A stretch of DNA of 40,782 nucleotides from Denitrovibrio sp. (GCA_002869145.1 PKTM01000027.1:93461-134242); one strand, 5' to 3'. Positions 1 to 10,453 are shown, counted from the stretch's first letter. The notes: generated by a model not told the origin, from the sequence alone. Translations and numbers: made by a program.

Positions 1-2609
1 ATTTGCTCAGGTTCATTTGTTTTTATGGCTTCCAGAGCTTTATCATTAAGATATTTGTATTGACTATAGAACTTTTCTAAAAGCTCTAAATACAGCTTTT
101 TATTGCCATTAAGCTGCTTTACGGCTGACTCCACTTCGAGGATGTCATCTTCGTCTGGGAGCACAGCATCAGTTGATGCCGGAGTTAAAGTTTCTATAGG
201 GAAATCCTGTGTGCTGTATTCTTTAAGTGCATGAGTTATGTCCTGAATAGTTACAGGTTTTGCTATATGGCCGTTCATTCCTGCTTGTCGGCAGCTTTCT
301 ATCTCTTCCGGCATAGTGCTAGCAGTGAGAGCAAAAATAGGGATGTTTTTAGTTTTACTGTTTTGTCTGATACGTTTAGTTGCTTCTATGCCATCCATTA
401 CAGGCATGATTATATCCATAAAAATAAGATCAAAATCGTTTACCTCTAAGGTTTTCAATGCCTCTGACCCATTCCGGGCGGTTTTGTAGGATAGACCAAG
501 TATTTCGGCGAACTCTGTAATTACCTGAAGATTTATATCGTTGTCTTCAACTATGAGCAGTTTTGTTCCTGATAGTTTCTCGTGGTTAGTTTGGAAATAC
601 TCCAAATCCGGAGCTTTTAATTCACCAAAACCAGTATCTGTTTTAACCATCTCAGCTTCTTCTGGTGAGGCTATCTCAAGAGTAAGGCTAAATGTGAAGG
701 TAGAGCCTTCATCTTCGATGCTCTCAACAGATATTTCTGAGTTCATAGCATCAAGGATTTTTTTTGTAATAGAAAGCCCCAGACCAGAACCCTGAGTATT
801 TTTTTCATTTTTCCTCTTAACCTGAGTAAATGATTCGAAGAGCGTAGGCAGCTTGTCTTTTGGTATTCCTATTCCGGTATCTGTTACGGTTAGTTTGATT
901 TTTGCATATTTGTCATTTTTGGTCATGAGTTTCGCATTGATCTCTATACTCCCTTGATGAGTGAACTTAGCTGCATTCACAGAAAGATTGTTCAAAACCT
1001 GTGATATTCGTAAAGGGTCGCCAAATAAGAAATCAGGAATTTTAGGGTCAATATCAACCTCTAAATTAATATCTTTTTTGGCTATATAAATTTCTAAGTT
1101 ATCGAACGTATTTCTAACGATATCTTTTAAACTGAAAGGAGAGTGGTCCAGTTCAAGTTTCCCCGATTCTATCTTTGAGAAATCAAGAACATTATTTATT
1201 ATCTCAAGAAGCATATCTGCCGAGGTTTTGACCTTATTAGCATAGTCGTACTGCTTACTGGAAAGCTCTGTCTGCATGAGAAGGTAGTTGAGCCCTAAAA
1301 TAGCGTTCATAGGAGTTCTCAGTTCATGGCTCATACTGGCTAGAAATTCACTTTTAGCCTCATCTGCACTCTGTATTTCCTTCATTGCATTTTTCAATCT
1401 TGTGTTAGCGTCTTTAAGCTGCTTTGTGCGTTTATTAACGCTGTTTTCCAAGCTGGCGTTTATGGACTGTATCTCTTCCAGCTGGCTATTTATCTTTTCA
1501 AAACTTTCTTGTAGTCTTGTATTGAGAATATTGTAGGCATCAGCAAGCATGCTTATCTCAGAATTACCTTTTATTATTAGCGGTTCTGAAGGCAGAGCGC
1601 TTTCGGTAGGGATTTCGGAAATGTGCTTGGTGATCTTTTCCAGCGGGCTGAATATAAGTTTTACAAGTATTATTGTCAGAAGTATTACAACAGTTACTGC
1701 GTAGGATAAAATAATAGCTATCTGCTTGCTGAGCTCTTTGTGCATAGCAGTTATCTCTGCAGTAGTGTCTTTGCTTAAAAGCAAGTAGCCTATGTGGTCT
1801 GATGAAAAATCACTAATGGGAACATTTTTGACCATATAGTATTTATCATTCATTTTTATAATTTCGCCTTCCATATCAATTTGCCCTGATGTTATGAGGC
1901 TTTTGATAATATTAGAGGAGTAGTTATACATATACATATCTTTATAGGTGTACCTATTTTCTTCGGAATAGAAAAATTTTGATCTTTGCAGTGATTTGGT
2001 GAATATTCCCAGCGCATACTCAACCCCTGTTGCGTTTGTTGGGGTTGCCAGAAGGTTTTCGATGCCGCCTCCTAACTCCACTGTGCCTATAAAGTCGTAA
2101 TTGAACCATACGGGTTTAACAACACGAAGCCCAAGTCCGGCACGACCTACTTCTAGACCCGTTACCATTTGCTTTGTGTTGTTTGCCATTAGAACTGTCT
2201 TTCTGAATGCAGAGAGGTCGTCACCATATCTGGCTGGTGCATGAGCTCTGTAAAAGCTGGTGGCAGGCGGTGTGTGAAACTGGAACTGTTCTATGTCGTA
2301 CAAATGTTCCAGCCTTGTTTCATAAAGCTGTGTTATTAGGGTTTTTACAGTATCTCTGTCTCTCTTTTTAAAAGCTTCTATAAGCTGTCTGTTTTCTAGC
2401 AGAATGTCCAGAGACATAGAATATTTTTTGATGAGTATCTCTTTCTCGCTTAAAAATATATTTGTAAAAGTTTGAAATACTTCTTTGTTTTTTTGGTAAA
2501 TATCATCAGTTAGTTTTTTATAAGTGCTGTAAGTCAGGATTATCGCTGAAGTGGTAATAAATATAAGTATGAGTGTAAGTATTTTGAACTTAAGCCCCAT
2601 TTTAAACAT
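1..2609 (-). CDS. Hybrid sensor histidine kinase/response regulator, C-terminus beyond the window
   Basis: About 869 codons are present, read from the reverse strand without an internal stop; the 3' end runs off the window. The N-terminus has a membrane segment (first ~30 residues), a periplasmic region of about 260 residues resembling a double Cache sensor, a second membrane segment, a HAMP-like linker and a coiled coil. The HisKA domain has the phospho-acceptor motif SHELRTPMN. The HATPase domain has an N-box (NNLSVNAAKF), DTGIGIP and GSGLGLSI. A receiver domain follows (acidic pair in VEDND, acceptor Asp in FMDIIMPVMDG). The last visible residues look like the first helix of an Hpt domain. 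I chose the ATG at 2609 because GGTGATC, complementary to the extended 16S tail, ends 8 nt upstream; a GTG at 2615 is possible. It lies 56 nt downstream of the dCache-GGDEF gene and is probably co-transcribed. The signal it senses is unknown. Confidence 0.9.
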   Translation of the reverse strand, partial: MFKMGLKFKILTLILIFITTSAIILTYSTYKKLTDDIYQKNKEVFQTFTNIFLSEKEILIKKYSMSLDILLENRQLIEAFKKRDRDTVKTLITQLYETRLEHLYDIEQFQFHTPPATSFYRAHAPARYGDDLSAFRKTVLMANNTKQMVTGLEVGRAGLGLRVVKPVWFNYDFIGTVELGGGIENLLATPTNATGVEYALGIFTKSLQRSKFFYSEENRYTYKDMYMYNYSSNIIKSLITSGQIDMEGEIIKMNDKYYMVKNVPISDFSSDHIGYLLLSKDTTAEITAMHKELSKQIAIILSYAVTVVILLTIILVKLIFSPLEKITKHISEIPTESALPSEPLIIKGNSEISMLADAYNILNTRLQESFEKINSQLEEIQSINASLENSVNKRTKQLKDANTRLKNAMKEIQSADEAKSEFLASMSHELRTPMNAILGLNYLLMQTELSSKQYDYANKVKTSADMLLEIINNVLDFSKIESGKLELDHSPFSLKDIVRNTFDNLEIYIAKKDINLEVDIDPKIPDFLFGDPLRISQVLNNLSVNAAKFTHQGSIEINAKLMTKNDKYAKIKLTVTDTGIGIPKDKLPTLFESFTQVKRKNEKNTQGSGLGLSITKKILDAMNSEISVESIEDEGSTFTFSLTLEIASPEEAEMVKTDTGFGELKAPDLEYFQTNHEKLSGTKLLIVEDNDINLQVITEFAEILGLSYKTARNGSEALKTLEVNDFDLIFMDIIMPVMDGIEATKRIRQNSKTKNIPIFALTASTMPEEIESCRQAGMNGHIAKPVTIQDITHALKEYSTQDFPIETLTPASTDAVLPDEDDILEVESAVKQLNGNKKLYLELLEKFYSQYKYLNDKALEAIKTNEPEQ

Positions 2610-2665
2610 ATTCACAAGATCACCTTCAAATAAAATTAATATATTATAACTGTTTTTTTATAATT

Positions 2666-4126
2666 TCAGGTTTGTTGAGCAACAACTTTGTTTCTTCCGC
2701 TCTCTTTGGCAGAAAAGAGTGCACGGTCAGCTCTGGCTGTTATGCTGTCTTGTGTATCGTCGCTTGCAAACTCAGTGATACCAATACTGAGCGTTACTTC
2801 ACAACCTTTTAATGCGAGCTGTTCCACCAAGCTGTTGGTTTTAAGGCTGCTCATAATCCTTTGGGCAATAGATTCCGATGAGTTCAGGTCGCCGTATATC
2901 AGGAGAATAAACTCGTCACCGCCCCATCTGGCTATCAGGTCGTTTTCTCTCACAGATTGCCCACAGGTCTCTGTAACAGCTTTAATGACATTGTCGCCTA
3001 CTAAATGACCGAGTGAGTCATTAATTTTTTTAAAGTTATCAATATCAATGAGCATTACAGAAAACGGCAGCTGTGTTTTCTTATGCCATTTCACTGCTTT
3101 TTCAAAAATACGTATGAATTCGCGTCTGTTGAAGTTTCCGGTAAGTTCATCTGTTATAGCCAGTTTCTCCAGCTTGCTATTGTAGTAATTTATAGATGTT
3201 ATGATTATAAAAAGCACAAGGGTGGACACTATTAGTCCTATGAATGTACTTTTAATAAAGTTCATCCAGATACTTTCTATAGCCTTGTTCTGGTTCTGCT
3301 CTACAATAAGGAACCAGTTCAGCTCAGGGATGTATCTTTTGGTGAGAAGATAATGGGTATCCCCTCTGTTAAACTCGAAGTCTACTGACTGCTGGCCTAC
3401 CTCAAGGACATCGTTAGCAATATCATCCAGACCATCCATAAGCTTAATATTTTATATTTCTACAAGTGTCTTGTCATGGTGAGCTTTTATAAGCCCGTGT
3501 CTATCTACTAAGTAAATATTTCTATTGTATTTGATGCGGTAGGAAAGAAGAAGGTTTGTTATGCGCTCTAGGTCAAGTCCAACCCCTGTAACACCTATAA
3601 GGTTATTATTATAGTCGTAAACCCTGTGGTTTATAAAGATGGTGAGTTTATTGTTTGCAGCCTCATTAGTGTCTACTACCAGTTCGTAAGGAACATGCTT
3701 TGCTTTGAAGTTGTAGTACCATACATCGTGTTCATCTTCTGTAGATAAAACTTTCAGTATCCCGCCGTTATAATAATATCTTTTTGTGTTTTCAGAGACG
3801 AAGAAGGATGTGAAGAAGTTGTACTTTGTTTTTATCTCGTTGAGGTATTTTGAAATATTTTCAACTTCAGGCTCGCCTGCTATGACCCAGTCTTTAAGAA
3901 AAGTGTCGTTAGCCATGAGAGAAGCTACATATACAGGCAGCATAATATCTCGTTGTATTTCGGTGTATATGTTATCTCTAGTTAGGGGCAGAGAAGTATT
4001 TATAATGTTATCCCGTAGTGATTTCTTTGCTGCATAGTAGCTGATAAAATTGGTTACAAAAAAACCGGATATGAGCAGTAAGCTTACTATTAAAAAAAGG
4101 CTGTTCTTGTTTTTTAGTTTGTTCAT
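2666..4126 (-). pseudogene. dCache-GGDEF diguanylate cyclase interrupted by one in-frame TAA
   Basis: This would be a 486-residue membrane diguanylate cyclase, but codon 225 is TAA (3452-3454). Before the stop come an N-terminal membrane segment (about residues 8-30) and most of a periplasmic double-Cache sensor ending ...DKTLVEI. After it, in the same frame, the Cache domain continues (NIKLMDGLDDIAND), then a second membrane segment (about 290-313) and a GGDEF domain. The active site GGDEF is at about 402-406, with an RxxD inhibitory c-di-GMP site (REND) five residues before it, so the enzyme half looks intact. The only later start, ATG 3439, has no ribosome-binding site, and a product from it would lack the sensor half. 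Start ATG 4126 is chosen over GTG 4138 because the membrane segment follows it directly. The expected residue at the stop is uncertain (Glu or Lys). Read literally this is a pseudogene; TAA readthrough is the alternative. Confidence 0.8.
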
Positions 4127-4224
4127 AATTTTTACCACTGCTAACGGGACTCAATCTAATATTTATTGTGTTTTTTACTTTATATCATTATTTCTAAAAA
4201 GTGTAAATAATTCAGAAAATATGC

Positions 4225-4230
4225 TATAAT
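4225..4230 (+). promoter_or_regulatory. Putative -10 box for the receiver-kinase/chemoreceptor operon
   Basis: A perfect TATAAT lies 36 nt before the ATG at 4266, in the AT-rich gap between two divergent genes. No convincing -35 box is visible at the right distance, so this is a suggestion only. A GGGGAG ribosome-binding site sits between it and the start codon. Confidence 0.4.
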
Positions 4231-4265
4231 TTTTATTATTATTATTCGGGGAGTTCCATTTTATC

Positions 4266-6176
4266 ATGCTCCAAACGTCAGAAAGTCTTCTGCCACCTAG
4301 AATAATGGTTGTAGAGGACGATTAATTCAGTAGAAAACTTATTGAGAGTATGTTCACATCTATAGGCTATGATGTGATGTTTGCTAAAAACGGTGCAGAG
4401 GGGCTCAAGTTTTTTAAAGAGCACAAGCCGGAGCTGATACTTTCAGATTACAGTATGCCTGGAATGACTGGCTTGGACATGTTCGAATATATCAAAGAGA
4501 TATCACCATCAGCCAAATTTATCTTAATGACTATGTACACCGAATCTGATGTGCTGATAAGAGCTATCAATCTTGGAGTAAACAGGTTTTTAGAAAAGCC
4601 TGTACATAAGATTAAACTTCAGGAGGTCGTTTCAGCTCTTGTGGATGAGATAAATATCAGCAAAAAACTTATACGTTACCAAAACTTAATGAGTTCGTAC
4701 AGGGCGGGAGTTGACGCATCCGGAATTTTTTCAATACTGGATCCCGAAGGCTGTTTTACGCATGTAAATTATTACTTCTGCGAGATTTCCGGCTACTCAG
4801 AAGAAGAGTTACTAGGCAAACATTATAGCTTTATCAGAAAAGATCGTAAAATAAACGAGATCAGGTTCAAAGCTCTGTCTGACAAATCAAAAGAAAAGAT
4901 GTGGAAAGGATGTGTTGTCAACAATGCAAAATCAGGTGAAGAGTATATTACTGAGGTGAGTCTGCTTCCTGTGTTGAACGAAGGCAAAGTAACAGAGTTT
5001 ATATCTATAGAAAAAGATATGAGTTTTGTGATTTCTAACCATATAAAGCAACTTCAGCAATTTTTCGATGCAGACAGTTCAATAATGTATGCATATGGTC
5101 AATCCATGAAACTCTCAGTAACCAATAAAGCATTTCTGAATTTTTTTTGTTATGGTTCTCTGTCAGAAGCTGTTGAGAATGATTTCTCGCTTAGCTGTTT
5201 TATAGAGAACGATAATGAGCACTCTGCTAATCATCAGATCACCAGCACACAGGACGGTGATGTATTAAATATTGAATTAGAAAATGCTGCCCAGGGAGCT
5301 ATTGTAAAAATTAATCTCGTAAAACCTGACGATAAAAAAACATACACATTTACATTGGATGTCTTTAGACTTGATCAGAGTTATCTTGGTCTGGAAGATC
5401 TGGACATTATTCGCCTGAACGACATTACAGAACTTGAGAATCTGCGAAAGGATGAGCTTAACAGGGCGATGCTTGCGTCCATTGGAAAACTCTCCGCAGG
5501 CATTACCCATGAGATAAACACACCGCTCACCTACATTAAAGGCAATATGGAGCTTCTCGAGTGGCAGGTTGAAGATAGTGTGGAACAAGGTACTTTTGAA
5601 GAGATGAAGGATTTCTTCAACTCAATAAATGACGGCATAGACAGGATAGGGCTTATTATTCAGTCAATGAAAGAGGTGACTGGTGAGGTTAAGTTTGAAC
5701 TGGAAAAAATTAATCTTTATTCAACCTTTATCGTATCCGGCAGAATGGTTCTTAACAGGGCAAAACACATTTGTCCCATTTATATAAACGGCACTCTTCT
5801 GAGCATGGAATCTGATCCGAATAAAGAGATATTCGAGATTGAAGCATCGCCTAAAATGCTTGAACAGCTATGGATAATACTTTTAAACAACAGCTTGGAT
5901 CAATTAACCCAGTGTGACTTTGCATTTGATAAAAAATATATTAAGATAGAAATTATACCTGAGAGTGAAGGCCGATATAAAATTATCATTGCCGACAACG
6001 GAGGGGGCATTGATAAAGATATGGCAGGAAAGCTTTTTGATTTGTTTGCAAGTTCGAAAAAGCATAAAGGTATGGGCATAGGGCTCAACATAGCTAAAAG
6101 TATTATTGATAAACATAACGGAACCATAAAACCTTATAATTCAGAAGAAGGGGCTGTTTTTGAAATACTGCTTTAA
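4266..6176 (+). pseudogene. Receiver-PAS-histidine kinase interrupted by TAA at codon 20
   Basis: The frame opens at ATG 4266, preceded by GGGGAG, and reads MLQTSESLLPPRIMVVEDD, then TAA (4323-4325), then FSRKLIESMFTSIGYDV onward to 6176. The stop falls directly after the acidic pair of a receiver domain, where Glu or another polar residue is usual. The rest is intact: acceptor Asp in LILSDYSMPG; a PAS domain (roughly residues 140-250); a second PAS-like region; HisKA with ITHEINTPL; and HATPase motifs NNSLDQL, DNGGGI and GMGIGLNIA. No membrane segment is seen, so the kinase is cytosolic. Initiation at ATG 4350 would lose the first strand and helix of the receiver, including the Mg-binding acids, and has only a weak GAGAG upstream. 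The stop codon overlaps the next start region, so this gene forms an operon with the chemoreceptor and the receiver protein that follow. Confidence 0.82.
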
Positions 6177-6187
6177 TGGAGGAAAGA

Positions 6188-7519
6188 ATGTTTGGCGGGA
6201 AAAGTAAAGAATTAGAGTTGAAGATTCAGCATCAGGAAGAGGAATTGAAAAGCCTGAAAGCTGAGGTTGAGTACTTTAAAGAGATAGCAGAGATGTCTCA
6301 TCATGAACTTCTCTTTGTTATGAAAGATGGACAACCTGTTTTTTTGAATAATAATGCAGAAGAACACGCCTCCAAAGATGAAATTATAGCTGAGTTACAC
6401 AATGGCACAAATCAGATTGAAACAAGACATGGACACATGCAGGTAAAATCCAAAACCTTAAATAACGGAGACGTTGCCTATGCTGTCAGTGCAGACGGAC
6501 TAAATTCAAAAATTCATGAACTTTTTGCTGAAATTCATCAGGATATTGTTACATCTTCTTTTAAGATGAATCAGGATTTCTTTATTCAGATGCTTTCAGA
6601 GATGGAAGAGATGATAGGAGAATCCAAGGAGACTGCAGTTCTTTCAGATAAAGGCAAAGAGTACGTAAACCTTCTTAGTAATGAGGTTGTGGATCTTTCG
6701 AATTTTATTGAGGAATCAACACAAACCAGCAGTGCACTTTCAAAACGCAGTGAGGACATCTCTCAGGTAACAAACCTCATCAAAGATATTGCTGACCAGA
6801 CAAACCTGCTTGCTCTTAACGCTTCTATAGAAGCTGCCAGAGCTGGAGAGGCGGGGAGAGGATTTGCAGTGGTAGCAGACGAAGTCAGAAAACTTGCTGA
6901 ACGCACTCAGAGTGCTACATCAGAGATAGCAACAGTGGTGGACGGTATGCACAAAGACATATCACAACTTTTGACTAATACAGAAAATGTTCAGTCCAAC
7001 ATGGGTGCTGTTTCAGAGAACACGGTTGAGCTGAAAGATATGATTAACGTGTTCAACAAAAACGCAAATCGGGTGATGTATGAAACCATGCACCTTAGCA
7101 ATCAGATATTTGCAAACCTGGCAAAGATAGATCACGTTATCTATAAAAATAACCTCTACAACAGTGTCCTTAGTGGCAGTGAAGGTTTTAAATGTGTTTC
7201 TCACAACGAATGCAGGCTTGGTAACTGGTATAATACTGGCAAAGGGAAAGAGACTTTCAGCGATACAGGCGGATATAAAGATCTTCTTCATCCTCATAAA
7301 ACAGTGCATGATGAGGCAAATATACTTTTTACCCGCTGCATAGAAGAGTTTAAAGACTGTTCTTTTGATGAGATTCGAGAAAGAATATATAAGATAGAAG
7401 ATGCAAGTAAAGGCGTTTTTGCATCCCTTGATGCTATGATAGAAGAAAAATCAAGTACTATGATGCATGATGCCATAGGCGCACTTTTTGATAATAAAAA
7501 GAAGAAAGAAAATAAATAG
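6188..7519 (+). CDS. Soluble methyl-accepting chemotaxis protein with zinc-binding CZB domain
   Basis: A cytoplasmic chemoreceptor: no membrane segment is present. An N-terminal coiled coil leads into a short PAS-like region (about residues 40-110), then the helical MCP signalling domain with the hallmark hairpin [20 protein letters not shown]. The C-terminus is a CZB domain with the expected zinc ligands: His in IDHVIY, the [10 protein letters not shown] motif (His and Cys), and His residues in HPHKTVH. CZB receptors such as TlpD report oxidants or zinc in the cytosol. The ATG at 6188 is chosen over ATG 6176 (which overlaps the kinase stop) because GGAGG lies 5 nt upstream of 6188. It sits between a histidine kinase and a lone receiver, which suggests a dedicated module rather than part of the main chemotaxis cluster. 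Confidence 0.93.
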   Translation: MFGGKSKELELKIQHQEEELKSLKAEVEYFKEIAEMSHHELLFVMKDGQPVFLNNNAEEHASKDEIIAELHNGTNQIETRHGHMQVKSKTLNNGDVAYAVSADGLNSKIHELFAEIHQDIVTSSFKMNQDFFIQMLSEMEEMIGESKETAVLSDKGKEYVNLLSNEVVDLSNFIEESTQTSSALSKRSEDISQVTNLIKDIADQTNLLALNASIEAARAGEAGRGFAVVADEVRKLAERTQSATSEIATVVDGMHKDISQLLTNTENVQSNMGAVSENTVELKDMINVFNKNANRVMYETMHLSNQIFANLAKIDHVIYKNNLYNSVLSGSEGFKCVSHNECRLGNWYNTGKGKETFSDTGGYKDLLHPHKTVHDEANILFTRCIEEFKDCSFDEIRERIYKIEDASKGVFASLDAMIEEKSSTMMHDAIGALFDNKKKKENK

Positions 7520-7527
7520 GTGATGCT

Positions 7528-7902
7528 ATGTACAGCAAAGTGAATGTAATGATTGTTGATGATGAGCGTGAAATACTTAAGATGCTCGAAACGTCTCTTA
7601 AAAGGTCTGATTTTAACTCAGTAAAAACATATGCCAACCCTTTGGAGGCTGTCAAAGCCTATAACGGCACAAATTTTAATGTTATACTTTTGGATATAAT
7701 GATGCCTGAGATGGACGGGATTGAAGCGCTTAACAAATTTAAAGAGAAGAACAGTGAGGTAAAAGTCATTATGATGACCGCTTACTCCTCACTTGATAAG
7801 GTTCTTAAAAGCCATAAAATAGGCGCTGACCACTACATAGTCAAACCTTTCAAAAATCTGAAAGATATAGAAGCAAAGATCAGGCAAGTTCTTGCTGAAT
7901 AA
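7528..7902 (+). CDS. Single-domain response regulator (CheY-like)
   Basis: A 124-residue stand-alone receiver domain. The acidic pocket is IVDDE, the phospho-acceptor Asp is in LLDIMMPEMDG, the switch Thr is in MMTAYS, and the Lys is in VKPFKN. There is no output domain, so it acts by protein contact or as a phosphate relay. It is the third gene of the kinase-chemoreceptor operon, 8 nt after the chemoreceptor stop with a GGTG-type ribosome-binding site, and is closed by a strong terminator. Its natural partner is likely the upstream kinase, whose own receiver carries the in-frame TAA. Confidence 0.93.
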   Translation: MYSKVNVMIVDDEREILKMLETSLKRSDFNSVKTYANPLEAVKAYNGTNFNVILLDIMMPEMDGIEALNKFKEKNSEVKVIMMTAYSSLDKVLKSHKIGADHYIVKPFKNLKDIEAKIRQVLAE

Positions 7903-7910
7903 TAATCCAT

Positions 7911-7940
7911 GACCGCATGTTACAGTGCGGTCTTTTTTTT
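7911..7940 (+). terminator. Rho-independent terminator after the kinase-chemoreceptor operon
   Basis: A perfect 7-bp stem GACCGCA / TGCGGTC with an 8-nt loop is followed by a run of T. It starts 8 nt after the receiver stop codon. Confidence 0.9.
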
Positions 7941-8010
7941 ATTCAGATAATATATCTGCCGTTAAATCCAATATTATGCCTTAGAGAATTATTCGCTTGT
8001 CTTTTGACAG

Positions 8011-9741
8011 GTGATGAAACTATATATTAATAACATGAAACTGCTAATACCACTGCTTCAGCAAATGACCGTGTTTGCTGTTATTGCATACCTTTACAGT
8101 AAGACGTCAGGATTCAAGACCCTTCTGAGTCCAAACAGAAGAACACGGGATATACTTTTCACATATCTCTTTTTTTCCAGTATTACCATCTTCGGAAGCT
8201 ACATGGGGCTGCCTATAAAGGATGCCCTTGCCAATACCAGAGCGATAGGTGCTGTTACTTCCGGACTGATTGGTGGACCTATTATGGGGGGTGCTGTTGG
8301 TATAACTGCTGGCATCCACAGATTTATGATGGGCGGTTTTACAGACTTTGCCTGTGGACTCTCAACCACTGTTGAAGGGCTTATAGGCGGTTTTTTTCAC
8401 TATTATCTGGTCAAAAAAAGTCAGGACAGTCTAATATACTCATACAAGGTAGCCTTTGCAGCTACATTCATTAGCGAGGCTGCCCAAATGCTTATTATTT
8501 TAGCAGTAGCAAAACCTTTTACCGAGGCTCTAGCGCTGGTTGAGATTATTGCGCTGCCTATGATTTTGTCCAATTCTGTGGGAGCTGCTCTTTTTATAAG
8601 TATACTGGGTTATCAAAAAGGGATGGTTGATGAGTATGGCGCACTGTTTTCAAAGAAAGCACTGCGAGTTGCGGATAAAACGCTGCACCTTTTTTCGAAA
8701 GGCCTCACTGATGACGTACCTGTCAAGCTGGCAAAAGTGCTTAAGGATGAGATAGGCGTAAGTGCAGTTGCTGTTACAGATAAAACCAGAATTCTTGCAT
8801 TTGAAGGGGAGGGGAGCAGACATCATAAAGTTGGAACCAATGTAACATCTCCTCATACGCTTTCCAGTGTTGAAACCGGAGAAGTAGTCTTTGCATACGG
8901 TATTACAAGTTCATTCAAATGCCCAATAGATGCAAACTGCGAACTTAACTCAGTTTTGGTTGTGCCTTTGAAAGTAGATGGTGAGCTGATAGGTACTATT
9001 CAGCTTTTTGAATCTAAAAACAAAAGTTTTCTTAATATTAATAAATCTTTTGGAGAGGGGCTAGTAAACCTTATGTCAACTCAGCTTCTTATAGCGAAAT
9101 ACGCAGAGCAGAAGACGTTGCTTGTAGAGTCAGAATTGAAGCTGCTTCAGGCTCAGATTAATCCACACTTTCTTTTTAATACACTAAATACGATTGTCTC
9201 TGTCACAAGGGTATCACCGGATAAAGCGATAGAGCTTATTCAGCATCTGTCTAATATGTTCAGAAAAAATCTAAAGCGGCAGGACTTATCATCAAAACTT
9301 GAAGAAGACCTTGATCATGTTAATTCCTATCTTAAAATAGAAAAAGCTAGATTCGGAGATCAGCTTGATGTTAAAATTGACATTGACCCTGCGATAATGC
9401 AGATGAAGATCCCCTGCTTCACCCTGCAGCCTCTGATAGAAAATGCTATCAAGCATGGCATGGTAAAAGTCATTGACAGAATGGAGATCGTTGTCAAAGG
9501 TTACATCGAAGGACATCTTTGTGTGCTTGAGGTTCGAGATAATGCAGGAGCTTTTTGCCATGAAAAGACAGAAGGAAGCGAGCAGGGGCTTGGACTTGCC
9601 ATTGTGGATAAAAGAGTCAAGAATATGTTTGGCAGCATATATGGTATCAGTGTGGATTGTGTTAAAGATGAATCCACCGTTGTTCGCATATCAATACCTT
9701 TGAGCGAGGATTCACTTGGGCTACAAAACAGTCATAATTGA
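8011..9741 (+). CDS. BtsS/LytS-like sensor histidine kinase
   Basis: The protein has about 576 residues. An N-terminal block of several membrane helices forms a 5TMR-LYT sensor (about residues 10-200) with the family motifs LLQQM, ANTRAIGAV and GIHRFMMGG. A GAF-like region follows (about 220-360), then the His_kinase domain with NPHFLFNTLNTI carrying the phospho-acceptor His, and a HATPase domain with FTLQPLIENAIKHG. By eye it matches E. coli BtsS (YehU), the high-affinity pyruvate sensor, along most of its length, including SVETGEVVFA and NAGAF. The start is uncertain: GTG 8011, ATG 8014 and ATG 8035 are all possible, and the family alignment fits a short N-terminus. Its 3' end overlaps the regulator gene by 26 nt. 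With the TRAP operon downstream, the likely role is sensing extracellular pyruvate or a related keto acid. Confidence 0.92.
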   Translation: MMKLYINNMKLLIPLLQQMTVFAVIAYLYSKTSGFKTLLSPNRRTRDILFTYLFFSSITIFGSYMGLPIKDALANTRAIGAVTSGLIGGPIMGGAVGITAGIHRFMMGGFTDFACGLSTTVEGLIGGFFHYYLVKKSQDSLIYSYKVAFAATFISEAAQMLIILAVAKPFTEALALVEIIALPMILSNSVGAALFISILGYQKGMVDEYGALFSKKALRVADKTLHLFSKGLTDDVPVKLAKVLKDEIGVSAVAVTDKTRILAFEGEGSRHHKVGTNVTSPHTLSSVETGEVVFAYGITSSFKCPIDANCELNSVLVVPLKVDGELIGTIQLFESKNKSFLNINKSFGEGLVNLMSTQLLIAKYAEQKTLLVESELKLLQAQINPHFLFNTLNTIVSVTRVSPDKAIELIQHLSNMFRKNLKRQDLSSKLEEDLDHVNSYLKIEKARFGDQLDVKIDIDPAIMQMKIPCFTLQPLIENAIKHGMVKVIDRMEIVVKGYIEGHLCVLEVRDNAGAFCHEKTEGSEQGLGLAIVDKRVKNMFGSIYGISVDCVKDESTVVRISIPLSEDSLGLQNSHN

Positions 9742-10432
9742 CGATGAACAATACGCCAGACAGTAACTGAAGCACTATCTTGAAAAATTCGAATGTATTG
9801 ATATCATCGCAGAATGCCGAAATGCTGTCGAAGGTGTGAAAGCCGTTAATCAGCACAAGCCTGATGTGATCTTTCTTGATATTCAAATGCCAGGTCTCAG
9901 CGGTTTTGATATGCTTAGCATGATAGAAGAAAGTGTGATACCTCTTGTGGTTTTTGTGACGGCATATGATGAATATGCTCTGAAAGCATTCGAGGAGAAC
10001 ACCCTCGACTATTTGCTGAAACCCATAGAGCAGAGCAGATTAGAGCAGACAATACGCCGTATCGAAGAAAACATAGAACAGGAAAACCGTCCTTCATATG
10101 ATATAAAACCATTGAAAAAAATTCCCTGCTCTTTAAACAACGTCGTAAAGCTGATAGATGTGGACGATATTGAGTTTATAGTTTCCGACTTATCGGGTGT
10201 GCATGTGGTTACAAATAATAATAATCTTCTGAGTGACCTTACATTGAAAGTGATGGAGGAACGTACAGATCTGTTCCGTTGTCACAGACAGTACATGGTG
10301 AATCTGGACTCAATCAAAGAGATCAGGCTTCTGGATAATGGTGCTGCGGAAATAATTACTAACAAAGGTGAAAATGTACCTGTGAGCAGACGTTCATTAA
10401 GAAATCTCAAGCAGCTCATAGGGATGCGGTAA
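9716..10432 (+). pseudogene. BtsR-like LytTR response regulator interrupted by TAA at codon 17
   Basis: In the frame of the intact downstream part, a TTG start at 9716 (AGCGAGGA just upstream, overlapping the kinase end) gives LGYKTVIIDDEQYARQ, then TAA (9764-9766), then LKHYLEKFECIDIIAECRNA. The pattern matches the first strand and helix of BtsR, so the stop lies inside helix 1 of the receiver, where Glu is common. The rest is normal: acceptor Asp in IFLDIQMPG, switch Thr in VTAYDEYA, KPIEQ, then a LytTR DNA-binding domain (about residues 140-238) with FRCHRQYMVNL and VSRRSLRNL. The next start, GTG 9836, would remove the acidic pocket and has no good ribosome-binding site. The probable targets are the direct repeats at 10454-10482 upstream of dctP. 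If TAA is a true stop, the pair cannot signal. Confidence 0.82.
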
Positions 10433-10453
10433 TACCAATTAGCCAATCCAAAC

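Noticed and set aside
9836-10432. A stand-alone LytTR regulator starting at GTG 9836
   Set aside because: It would lack the first strand, helix and acidic pocket of the receiver, all of which are encoded just upstream in the same frame before the TAA.
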